The notes under the pieces are model-generated. The model was given only the letters and a program-made list of their open reading frames with translations, did no database searches and had not been told where the DNA came from. 64,000 nt of DNA, from assembly GCA_046483285.1 (NCBI GenBank), contig JAWODN010000055.1, positions 54,328 through 118,327 on the forward strand, read 5' to 3'. A program made the translations under genes and the position numbers. Source of the DNA: CAYRTV01 sp046483285. GTDB taxonomy: Bacteria > Acidobacteriota > Aminicenantia > Aminicenantales > Aminicenantaceae. Positions 33,923-41,174 of this stretch are shown piece after piece; the stretch's first letter is position 1, and the number at the start of each line of letters is the position of its first letter.

Positions 33923-34498
33923 CTATTCCGGGTCCAGCCGCATTTCCACCTGGAAACGACCCCCGTTGTCTTCCGTCACAAGTTCGTTAATCCCGAGAAA
34001 CAATTGACCGTCAATGGGCATTTGGATCCGGTTTTCCTCCCCGACATAAAAAAATTCAATCAGCTCGTGCCTTATTTCCTCACCGGTTTCCTCGTCTTCC
34101 TCGACCGAGAGAAGCAGAACCACCTTTCCTATCAAGGCGCCGATATTATGTTTTTGGAGAGGCTGCTGAACTGTCTTGAGATCTTTATATCCATCGGGTC
34201 CGCAGTAGGCCATTGGATTTCCCCTCTGCAAAGATATCATCCCGGAGGCGCGGACGTGCAGCACCTGATCTCTCTTGACGTCAAATCCGGTGTCGATCCA
34301 ATGCCGGTCTGCCGGCACCGCCAGGTTATATGACTTGCCGGGCATGAGACCGAGTCTTTTCACGGCCTGAGCCCCCAAGAGAAAAGCAGCGAGCCCCAAC
34401 AACAGCAAAACCGGCACAGAGATCTTTTTTAATCCCGGCCTGAAAAGGTGCGGTCCGGCTTCCGGACATATTTTTTCAGTCTCAGCGATCCGGTCCAT
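33923..34498 (-). CDS. Membrane-anchored PA-IL (LecA)-like lectin domain protein
   Basis: Protein of 191 residues. A cytoplasmic head of about 24 residues and one hydrophobic anchor (about 28-46) precede an extracytoplasmic domain. That domain reads VPADRHWIDTGFDVKRDQVLHVRASG, then GPDGY, NIGALIGKV and IDGQLFLGINELVTEDNGGRFQVEM. The order (DTG, ASG, GPDG, GALIG, LGIN, DN-G-F) resembles the PA-IL/LecA galactophilic lectin fold, including part of the calcium/sugar loop (T-x-x-N near the end). Two extra acidic stretches (EEDEETGEE) sit in a loop. Sugar binding is a guess from the family. It is cotranscribed with suhB (2-bp gap). Confidence 0.5.
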   Translation of the reverse strand: MDRIAETEKICPEAGPHLFRPGLKKISVPVLLLLGLAAFLLGAQAVKRLGLMPGKSYNLAVPADRHWIDTGFDVKRDQVLHVRASGMISLQRGNPMAYCGPDGYKDLKTVQQPLQKHNIGALIGKVVLLLSVEEDEETGEEIRHELIEFFYVGEENRIQMPIDGQLFLGINELVTEDNGGRFQVEMRLDPE

Positions 34499-34500
34499 GG

Positions 34501-35289
34501 CTATTCCCTTTTTCCCTGTTTCAAAACCGATATCATTTGTTCATGAACAAGGCCGTTGGTGGCTAATATTTCGCTCCCGTCATGACGAAAAGGATTCCCG
34601 GCGAAATCGGTTATTCGCCCTCCCGCTTCAGACACGATCAAAGCCCCCGCCGCCATGTCCCATGGAGCCAGTTTCATTTCCCAAAAACCATCAAACCGGC
34701 CGCATGCCGTATAACAAAGATCCAAGGCCGCCGAACCGCAGCGGCGGATCGCCTGAGCCCGAACAGCCATGCGGGCGAAATGATCAAGGTTATTGACTTC
34801 ACTCTCCCTTATGTCATAAGGAAATCCCGTGGCGATCAGACTCCGGCCCAACCGGCCTTCCTTGGAAACAGCCAGAGCTTTCCCGTTGAGGGCGGCTCCC
34901 TTTCCCTTCCGGGCGGAGAACATCTCATCCCGGGCGGGATCATACACCACTCCTGTCACGATCTCCCCTCTATGCTCCAAAGCAATGGAAATGCAAAATA
35001 CCGGGAAACCGTGGGCATAATTTGTCGTTCCGTCCAGAGGATCAACCAGCCAGAGGAATTCAGATCCTTTTTCGGACGTCAGCTCTTCCTCGGCCAGAAC
35101 ATCATGGGAAGGGAAAATCCGCTGAAGATGCCCGGCGATCAGGCTTTGGGATTCTTTGTCCACATCCGTAATCAGGTCCACCGCCCCTTTATATGAAATC
35201 TTTCTTTTTTTCCCCCGGCGGCGGTTCAGCAAATTTCCCGCTTTTCGGGCGGTCTCGATCGCCGCCTCCAAGGTGTCATCGCTCTTCAT
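34501..35289 (-). CDS. suhB: Inositol-phosphate phosphatase family protein
   Basis: Protein of 262 residues of the Mg2+-dependent, lithium-sensitive phosphatase family. The metal-site blocks are intact: DLITDVDKESQ, LAEEE, WLVDPLDGTTNYAHGFP (motif A) and APWDMAAGALIVSEAGGRITD (motif B). Substrate may be inositol-1-phosphate or another sugar phosphate; SuhB proteins also bind the transcription machinery in some bacteria. First gene of the two-gene suhB-lectin unit. Confidence 0.93.
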   Translation of the reverse strand: MKSDDTLEAAIETARKAGNLLNRRRGKKRKISYKGAVDLITDVDKESQSLIAGHLQRIFPSHDVLAEEELTSEKGSEFLWLVDPLDGTTNYAHGFPVFCISIALEHRGEIVTGVVYDPARDEMFSARKGKGAALNGKALAVSKEGRLGRSLIATGFPYDIRESEVNNLDHFARMAVRAQAIRRCGSAALDLCYTACGRFDGFWEMKLAPWDMAAGALIVSEAGGRITDFAGNPFRHDGSEILATNGLVHEQMISVLKQGKRE

Positions 35290-35363
35290 AAATCAATCTT
35301 CTCCTTCCGCGTTTCTATAAAAAGCCCATACGCCGCATTATTCCTTGCCGGCATGTCATTGTC

Positions 35364-35388
35364 ATCGCAATTTTTTTACCCTTCGGGC
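35364..35388 (-). repeat. Solo left end of the 119-bp element
   Basis: ATCGCAATTTTTTTA (35364-35378) followed by CCCTTCGGGC, i.e. on the minus strand the left flank GCCCGAAGGG and the complete left 15-bp end of the 119-bp element, but the rest of the element is absent. It is in the divergent gap between suhB and the adaptor gene. Confidence 0.6.
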
Positions 35389-35524
35389 AAGATGAATGAG
35401 TTTATCATCTTATCAACTCTCGCCTTTTTCAGCAACTTAAAACCTTTTACCAGTCCATCCGTAATGATAAGCTGATGGATTAATTTGGCTTAAGTATGAT
35501 AAACTCAACCTGAGAGAGGATGGA

Positions 35525-36742
35525 ATGAGCAACCCGAAAAGCAAACGCCGCAAAAGAAAAAAACCTTTGATCATAACAGCCGCCGTGGTGCTTTTAGGGT
35601 TGATTATCTTCTTCAACCTCCAGGCTCAGAGGGAAAAAGCGGCCGCCGTCACAGTAGAAAAGGTTGAACGCCGTAATCTCATCTCGAAAATTTCCGCCAG
35701 CGGAGAAGTGAAACCCCGCAAAAGCGTAAATATCAGCGCCCATATCCCCGGCCGCATCGTTGAGATCGGTGTGGAAGAGGGAGAAGAAGTGGAAAAAGAA
35801 GATTTTCTTTTGAAGCTGGAATCCATTCAGTATGAAGCTGACGCTGAAAGAGACCGCGCCAGAATCCAATCCCTGGAAGCTGAAAAAAACAAAGCAGAAA
35901 CCTCTCTTGAAAATGATAAGGCGGTTTACCAACGCCAGCAAAAATTATATGAACAGGAACTTATATCCAGCGAACACTTGGAAGCGGCCCGCACTCAATA
36001 CAAAATTTCCAAGGCCCATCATGAATCCATTCTCTTTCAAATTCAGCAGGCCCGGGCCACATTGAAAGCCACTCTTAATAATCTGGGAAAAACTGTCTAT
36101 AACGCCCCCATCGGAGGTGTCGTCACCAGCTTGAATGTGGAAGAAGGGGAAATCGCCCTGGTGGGAACCATGAACAACCCAGGGACCGTGCTCATGACCA
36201 TCGCCGACCTTTCCATCATGGAAGTCGATGTCAAGGTGGATGAGACAGACGTGGTCAATGTGGAACGGGGCCAAACCGCCGAGGTGAGGGTGGATGCTTT
36301 CCCCGGCCGGGTCATCCGAGGGGACGTGACGGAAATCGGCAGCTCCGCCATCCAGAAGCTTTCCGCCGCTGAAGAATCCAGGGATTTCAAAGTCGTCATC
36401 ACCCTGGCTGATCCCCCGGATAACCTGAAACCGGGTCTTTCAGCCTCCGCCGATATTATCACGGCCGAAAAGAAAAATGTTTTGGCCGTCCCTATTTCCG
36501 CCCTGGTTCTGCGCCAGAAAGACAATGAAGCCGGGGAAGAAGAGGAGGAAGGTGTTTTCATTGTTCAAGACGAAGAAGCCCGCTTCAGAAAAGTCGAAAA
36601 AGGAATTATGGGGGAATTGAACATTGAGATCATCTCCGGATTAAAAGACGGGGAGACCGTGATTAACGGACCTTACAGCGTGTTGAGGCAGCTGAGCGAA
36701 GGCACCCGGGTTAAAACCGAAGAAAGACGACATAATCAGTGA
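35525..36742 (+). CDS. HlyD/MacA-type periplasmic adaptor (membrane fusion protein)
   Basis: Protein of 405 residues. A basic N-terminus and one membrane anchor (about 14-31, PLIITAAVVLLGLIIFF) precede a periplasmic part: half-lipoyl hairpin (VKPRKSVNISAHIPGRIVEIGVEEGEEVEKEDFLLKL region), long coiled coil (about 105-175), second lipoyl half (NAPIGGVVTSLNVEEGE), beta barrel (VDVKVDETDVVNVERGQ) and a membrane-proximal domain. This is the architecture of MacA-like adaptors that link an inner-membrane ABC transporter to an outer-membrane channel. A ttgggctt / tatgat-like region lies upstream. The gene's stop overlaps the ATPase start (TGATG). Confidence 0.92.
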   Translation: MSNPKSKRRKRKKPLIITAAVVLLGLIIFFNLQAQREKAAAVTVEKVERRNLISKISASGEVKPRKSVNISAHIPGRIVEIGVEEGEEVEKEDFLLKLESIQYEADAERDRARIQSLEAEKNKAETSLENDKAVYQRQQKLYEQELISSEHLEAARTQYKISKAHHESILFQIQQARATLKATLNNLGKTVYNAPIGGVVTSLNVEEGEIALVGTMNNPGTVLMTIADLSIMEVDVKVDETDVVNVERGQTAEVRVDAFPGRVIRGDVTEIGSSAIQKLSAAEESRDFKVVITLADPPDNLKPGLSASADIITAEKKNVLAVPISALVLRQKDNEAGEEEEEGVFIVQDEEARFRKVEKGIMGELNIEIISGLKDGETVINGPYSVLRQLSEGTRVKTEERRHNQ

Positions 36743-37443
36743 TGAAATCCGAAAATTCTGCGATTATAACCGCCCGCAACCTATGGAAAACATATCCCAT
36801 GGGACAACAAGAAGTGAACGCTCTATGCGGAGTGGATTTGAAGGTGCAAAAGAATGAATTTCTGGCTATAATGGGGCCGTCCGGCTCCGGAAAATCAACG
36901 CTTATGAACCTCTTGGGATGCTTGGACACTCCCAGCCGCGGAGATTACTATTTAAACCAACGCTTGGTCAGCAGCATGGACGATAATGATTTAGCGTTCA
37001 TCCGCAACCAGGAAATCGGATTTGTTTTTCAGGTCTTCAATCTGCTTTCCCGGGCTACGGCGTTTCATAATGTGGAACTTCCTCTTATCTATAAAGGGGA
37101 AAAAAAATGGCGGCGGGAAGAAAAGGTGAATGAAGCCCTGAAACTGGTGGAAATATATCAGCGGCGCGGACACCTCCCTTCTGAATTGTCCGGGGGCGAA
37201 AGACAACGGGTCGCCATCGCCCGGGCCCTGGTCAATTCCCCCTCCCTGCTTCTGGCAGATGAACCGACCGGCAACCTGGACTCAAAAACAGGCAATGAAA
37301 TTTTGAACTTGTTTCATAAAATCCATCAAGACGGAAACACCATTATTATGGTCACTCATGATCCCGGTATCTCCCGCCAGGCCCAGAGAATCATCCACAT
37401 CAAAGACGGGAAAGTGGAAAAAGAAGAAAAAAGGGGAGGATGA
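36742..37443 (+). CDS. ABC transporter ATPase, MacB/LolD type
   Basis: Protein of 233 residues, a single nucleotide-binding domain. Walker A GPSGSGKST, Q-loop FVFQVFNLL, signature LSGGERQRVAIARAL, Walker B LLLADEPTGNLDS, D-loop and H-loop (MVTHD) are all present. The subfamily normally pairs with FtsX-like permeases (MacB, LolC/E). Here the next gene is a YIP1 protein and no permease domain is fused. ATG 36742 is preferred; it overlaps the adaptor stop. Confidence 0.95.
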   Translation: MKSENSAIITARNLWKTYPMGQQEVNALCGVDLKVQKNEFLAIMGPSGSGKSTLMNLLGCLDTPSRGDYYLNQRLVSSMDDNDLAFIRNQEIGFVFQVFNLLSRATAFHNVELPLIYKGEKKWRREEKVNEALKLVEIYQRRGHLPSELSGGERQRVAIARALVNSPSLLLADEPTGNLDSKTGNEILNLFHKIHQDGNTIIMVTHDPGISRQAQRIIHIKDGKVEKEEKRGG

Positions 37444-37444
37444 T

Positions 37445-38149
37445 ATGAATTTTTTTCAGCGGTTTTCAGGTGTGATATTCAATCCTCAGCTCACTTTCCA
37501 ATTCCTGGCTCATAAACCCGTTTGGATAGACGCCCTGGTGGCGGTGTTGATTTTTTCCGCTGTTTTTTCCTATCTGACTTTTCCTTTTTCTCAACAGGAC
37601 AACTTGCGGGCATTTGAAAACAACTTTGAGCTTAGAGAACGTGTCGGAGAGGACCGTTTCAATCAAATGATGGAATCTATGCGGAATCCATCGTCAACTC
37701 AGCGCCTCATATCTTCCACCCTGGGGCCTGTGAGCTTGGGAATCGGTTTGCTGATTTCTTCATTAGTCCTTCTCTTGCTTGGAAAAATGACATCCACGCA
37801 AGGTCATTATGTGCAGATATTTTCTGTGTATGTGCATGCCAATTTTATCGACAAAATCCTTGGCGGCGCCATCAAGCTACCTTTGATCCATACAACGGAA
37901 TCAGTTGTCCAAACCACCACCAGTCTGGCCCTGTTTTTCCCGAAGCTGGAAATCATTTCCCCTGCTTTTATTGTGTTGAGCCAATTTGATCTTTTCCAAA
38001 TCTGGCTTTTCGGCATTCTGGCTTACGGGCTCGCTGCGGTCCTGAAAATATCCATCAAAAAGGCTCTTTTTATTTCTTATGGGTTTTTCCTTATAAAAGC
38101 CCTTCTTTATACCGGACTGGGGCTCCTGACCCTTCAATACATTTCTTAA
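37445..38149 (+). CDS. YIP1-family membrane protein
   Basis: Protein of 234 residues with five to six hydrophobic segments and an N-terminal FSGVIFNPQLTFQFLA, the usual lead-in of the YIP1 family in bacteria. A hydrophilic loop with RNPSSTQRLISSTLG is followed by paired hydrophobic helices. Function of bacterial members is unknown. It starts one base after the ATPase stop, so it is almost certainly translated with the adaptor and ATPase, in the place where a permease is expected. Another YIP1 member is at 60963. Confidence 0.75.
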   Translation: MNFFQRFSGVIFNPQLTFQFLAHKPVWIDALVAVLIFSAVFSYLTFPFSQQDNLRAFENNFELRERVGEDRFNQMMESMRNPSSTQRLISSTLGPVSLGIGLLISSLVLLLLGKMTSTQGHYVQIFSVYVHANFIDKILGGAIKLPLIHTTESVVQTTTSLALFFPKLEIISPAFIVLSQFDLFQIWLFGILAYGLAAVLKISIKKALFISYGFFLIKALLYTGLGLLTLQYIS

Positions 38150-38200
38150 TCCCCCTCCGCCATTCACCCCTCTTTGTAAAATCTGGTATACTAAGATGTG

Positions 38201-38290
38201 GATGATGAACGGGCCGGGATGGCCGCATATCGCCATTTTTTTATGAATTCATCATGAGTATAACACACCGTGAACCATGAAAATGATCCC
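38201..38290 (+). repeat. Hybrid short repeat after the YIP1 gene
   Basis: Starts like the iadA/pyrK promoter repeat (GATGATGAACGGG...GGCCGCAT), switches at 38229-38243 to ATCGCCATTTTTTTA (119-bp element end), continues ATGAATTCATCATGAG, and finishes with TATAAC, CACACCGTGAACCATGA. The last 55 bp match 9674-9728 on the other strand. Confidence 0.6.
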
Positions 38291-38291
38291 A

Positions 38292-38453
38292 ATGTCATTC
38301 CCGGAACGGAGCGCTTTTGAGTCTGTCATTCCGAGGCACGCAGTGCCTCGGAATCCCTGACTGCCTCGTATGGCCGGTGGGTTCTGCTTTCACGAGGCAG
38401 GAAGGGATTGCCACGGCTTGCTGGCGCAAGCCTCGCAATGACAAAGTGGCATG
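38292..38453 (+). repeat. Two dispersed modules, ~58 bp and ~104 bp
   Basis: 38292-38349 (GTCATTCC...GGAACGGAGCGCTTTTGAG...CATTCCGAGGCACG) matches 63673-63725 in reverse orientation and contains palindromic GAGGCAC-GCA-GTGCCTC. 38350-38453 is the CATTGCGAGG module, opposite in orientation to 9297-9403. No gene is seen from 38150 to 39089. Confidence 0.65.
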
Positions 38454-38860
38454 TCTTCCCGGAGAGCGGATCGACAGGAATCTTAGAGTGCCTCGGCTAA
38501 TGAGTCAGAACCGGCTCATCAGACGAATCCGAATAAGATCTTCACGGCCTGCTTCGCAGGCCTCAGGATGACAGCGAAGCTGTCATTTTCTAAGATATAG
38601 GTGAGGCTTGCCTGGCCTATTCACGGGCCGGGATGGCTGCAGACGACGACAATTCTTTAATTCAATGTCGTCCTGAGGAGCGGAGTGACGAGGGATCTGT
38701 GAGTGCTTTCGCCAGGCCGTATGGACAATGGGTTGCCAATTCGAAGCAGTCCGGGATCCTTCGCTCTGCTCAGGATGACATTAAATTAATGAAAGGTCGT
38801 CACTTCACTGCGACGAGCCTCAAGCCGGAAGATGCGGTGAGATCCGGCCCGCCCGAAGGG

Positions 38861-38979
38861 TAAAAAAATGGCGATTAAAATAAAAATATAAAAATGAAAA
38901 ACTTTCTATTTGAACTTTCAATAAAAATCATGTTAATTGCTGATAAAAAAAGGATTGCAAAAAAATCGCAATTTTTTTA
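38861..38979 (+). repeat. 119-bp inner element with 15-bp inverted ends, copy 3
   Basis: Left TAAAAAAATGGCGAT (38861-38875), right ATCGCAATTTTTTTA (38965-38979); one mismatch between the ends. Same length and internal blocks as copies 1 and 2. Confidence 0.73.
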
Positions 38980-38983
38980 TGAA
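38955..38983 (+). promoter_or_regulatory. Outward promoter-like pair of repeat copy 3
   Basis: TTGCAA (38955-38960) and TATGAA (38978-38983), 17-bp spacer, pointing at the DUF4388 gene 107 bp further on. Confidence 0.4.
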
Positions 38984-39043
38984 TAATTCAGGATAACATA
39001 TGTGTGTTTTACAGAAATGATGAATATCGCAGCTAACAAAGGA

Positions 39044-39084
39044 TTGACAAAAGTATCGCCATTTTTTTATGAATAGGTCAGGAT
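39044..39084 (+). promoter_or_regulatory. Extra element end with TTGACA, likely promoter of the DUF4388 gene
   Basis: A short extra copy of the right end: TTGACA (39044-39049), then ATCGCCATTTTTTTA overlapping a TATGAA at 39068-39073 (18-bp spacer), then TAGGTCAGG. It ends a few bases before the ATG at 39090, and AGGATAGG next to it could serve as the ribosome site. The -35 is a better match than in the other copies. Confidence 0.5.
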
Positions 39085-39089
39085 AGGTT

Positions 39090-40178
39090 ATGGAAAAACT
39101 CCGGCTGCATGGAAATCTCAAACAAACACCTTTCGCTTTTCTGCTTTTCCGGATTTGGAAGTCCAAAGGCTCAGGAATTCTAAAAATACGGAATCATGGA
39201 AGGGAAAGGAGAGCCGGTTTTCTAAAAGGAAATCTGGCTCCAGGGATCCTTTCCTTTCCCGGAGATGATTTTCTTCATGATCTGGCTAAGCGAAAATTGA
39301 TCACGGAGCCGCAATTACGAAACATCCTTAAAACAGCCCGGGAAAAAGAAACTTCACCCCTCCGGTGTATTCTGCAAAAAAAATTGTTTTCTCCACTTCA
39401 AATTTGGGATGATATGTCTAAACACATAGAGAGTCAGCTGTTTCCCGCTTTCGACTGGACGGAAGCTGAATTTTTTTTTGATACTGAATTGGAACCGACA
39501 AACCGCACCCCTTTATTTTTCATCGAGACCCCGGCATTTATTCTGGACGGAATAAGAAAAATGTCCCACTTCCAATTGATGGCGTCGCATCTTCCTTCCC
39601 CGGAAAATAAATGCCTCTTTCTTCCATCTGAGCACACAAAATCCTTGAGATGGCATCCTTCTGAAACCTACGTTTTCCGCCTGTTACAGAAAGAGCCCTC
39701 CTTGGCTGAAATTCACCAAAACAGCGAATTAGGAATCGAGGAGACCAATAGAGTGCTTTTCGCTATGCACGCGCTGGAAATGACAGGAGATTTTCGAAAA
39801 AGCATTCAAAAACCGGGTATCAGCGGCCCGGAAATTCATCGGATATTTGAGCATTTCAACCGATGTTATATCTATATTTTTAAATTTCTTTCCAAAGAAA
39901 CCGGCCCGGTGACTTTCAAAATTTTGGAAAAATGCCTGTTTGATGTCAAATCACATCTGCCGTCCGGGTTTCATAATCTGCGCTTTGAATCCAACGGCCG
40001 GATCACTTTGGGTTCAACCCCAGCCACGCCCACCGGACTTCCCGGGGGGATGGACCGGAATGATTTCTTGAAAGGCCTCAATGAAATTTTGAACGCGGAA
40101 ATTCTCGCCGTGAAAAAAACCCTCGGCAGCGAGCACGAATCCAATCTGGTCAAAAACCTGAACGCCTTGATAACATGA
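39090..40178 (+). CDS. DUF4388 (PATAN)-like protein
   Basis: Protein of 362 residues. The N-terminal 90 residues (LHGNLKQTPFAFLLFRIWKSKGSGILKI...KGNLAPGI...FLHDLAKRKLITEPQLRNIL) fit the DUF4388/PATAN pattern: a short beta-rich block that reports the presence of a 'group' property followed by a helical segment. A middle region (about 165-260) with HPSETYVFRLLQ...EPSLAEIHQNSELGIEETNRVLFAMHALEM repeats the pattern of helix-rich effector parts found in such proteins. The function is unknown; relatives are linked to two-component and gliding systems. It may be translated together with the tiny ORF after it. Confidence 0.6.
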   Translation: MEKLRLHGNLKQTPFAFLLFRIWKSKGSGILKIRNHGRERRAGFLKGNLAPGILSFPGDDFLHDLAKRKLITEPQLRNILKTAREKETSPLRCILQKKLFSPLQIWDDMSKHIESQLFPAFDWTEAEFFFDTELEPTNRTPLFFIETPAFILDGIRKMSHFQLMASHLPSPENKCLFLPSEHTKSLRWHPSETYVFRLLQKEPSLAEIHQNSELGIEETNRVLFAMHALEMTGDFRKSIQKPGISGPEIHRIFEHFNRCYIYIFKFLSKETGPVTFKILEKCLFDVKSHLPSGFHNLRFESNGRITLGSTPATPTGLPGGMDRNDFLKGLNEILNAEILAVKKTLGSEHESNLVKNLNALIT

Positions 40179-40261
40179 AGGCAAACCGCAAGCAAATTTT
40201 GGGAATATTGATTTTATTAACTTTATTAACCATAGGACTTCTGTTTAAAATTGGCTGCTGA
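40175..40261 (+). CDS. 28-residue predicted membrane peptide
   Basis: ATG 40175 overlaps the stop of the DUF4388 gene as ATGA, and the stop lies 11 bases inside miaA. Encodes MKANRKQ followed by a hydrophobic core ILGILILLTLLTIGLLF and ending KIGC. The charge pattern (basic start, one hydrophobic stretch, Lys, Cys) fits a single-pass small membrane protein. Overlap at both ends argues for coupling, but a chance frame cannot be ruled out. Confidence 0.4.
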   Translation: MKANRKQILGILILLTLLTIGLLFKIGC

Positions 40262-41174
40262 AAAAAGAAACCTGGTCATCATTCTCGGCCCCACCGGAGT
40301 CGGGAAAAGCGCAACCGCTGTGAAACTGGCCCGGTGCTTTTCCGGAGAAATCATCAATTGTGATTCCATGCAGGTCTATCGCGGCTTTGATATCGGCACC
40401 GATAAGATTTCAGAGGAGAAAAAGCAAGGAATCCCTCACCATCTGCTGGACGCGGCCAGCCCGGCTTCTCAATTCACCGCGGCTGATTTCGTCCGCCTCT
40501 CTCTCAAGGCGATGAAGGAGATCCGCGGCCGGGGAAAACTTCCCATCATCACCGGAGGGACGGGGTTGTATCTGAAAGCCTTGCTGGACGGCCTGTTTCC
40601 GGAAGATAGCAAAGACCTCTCTATCAGGAATAATTTAAAAAAAGAAGCCTCATCTAAAGGCTGGGATGAGTTGTGGTCCCGGCTGCTGCAAGTCGATCCG
40701 GAATACGCCCAAAAAATCAGCCCCAATGACAAAGTCCGGATTATCCGGGCCTTGGAAGTGCATCAGGCTACAGGTATCCCTCTCTCCCGTCATTTCCCCA
40801 AGACCGAACCGTTTATAAAAAATGACAACCTCGTCATTATCGGATTGAAACTGGACCGCGAATCTTTATACCAACGGATAAACAACAGGGTGGAGGCCAT
40901 GATGGAAAAAGGACTGACGGCTGAAGTAAAAAACCTGATCGGCCGCGGAGTTCCGGAAAGCGCCCCCTCTTTCCGGGCTCTGGGATATAAATATATCCTG
41001 TCCTCCCTGCATGGCGAAATATCCTTGACCGAAGCCGTCCGCTTGACCAAAAGAGACACCCGCCGCTATGCCAAGCGTCAAATGACATGGTTTAAAAAAA
41101 TGAGGGGAATCCATTGGTTTTCTCCTTATGATTTTCCGCTCATAAAAAAACATGTGGAAGAGAGGCTGGAATAG
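40251..41174 (+). CDS. miaA: tRNA dimethylallyltransferase
   Basis: Protein of 307 residues adding a dimethylallyl group to A37 of tRNAs reading UNN codons. P-loop GPTGVGKSATAV, DSMQVYRGFDIGTDK, HHLLD, and GGTGLYLKALLDGLFP are the family blocks; KRDTRRYAKRQMTWFK closes it. Needs the TTG start at 40251 to include the P-loop; no ATG lies upstream in frame. Followed directly by hflX, as in many bacteria (without hfq here). Confidence 0.96.
   Translation: MAAEKRNLVIILGPTGVGKSATAVKLARCFSGEIINCDSMQVYRGFDIGTDKISEEKKQGIPHHLLDAASPASQFTAADFVRLSLKAMKEIRGRGKLPIITGGTGLYLKALLDGLFPEDSKDLSIRNNLKKEASSKGWDELWSRLLQVDPEYAQKISPNDKVRIIRALEVHQATGIPLSRHFPKTEPFIKNDNLVIIGLKLDRESLYQRINNRVEAMMEKGLTAEVKNLIGRGVPESAPSFRALGYKYILSSLHGEISLTEAVRLTKRDTRRYAKRQMTWFKKMRGIHWFSPYDFPLIKKHVEERLE

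Larger units (their letters stand above)
38611..38992 (+). mobile_element. Composite MITE-like element, copy 3 (382 bp)
   Basis: Left end CCTGGCCTATTCA (38611-38623), right end TGAATAATTCAGG (38980-38992); three of 13 positions no longer pair. Alignable with copy 2 along its whole length (same middle: GGGATCCTTCGCTC, CATTAAATTAATG, GTCGTCACTTCACTGCGA), differing at scattered bases and one length change. Non-coding. The right end faces the DUF4388 gene. Confidence 0.72.
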
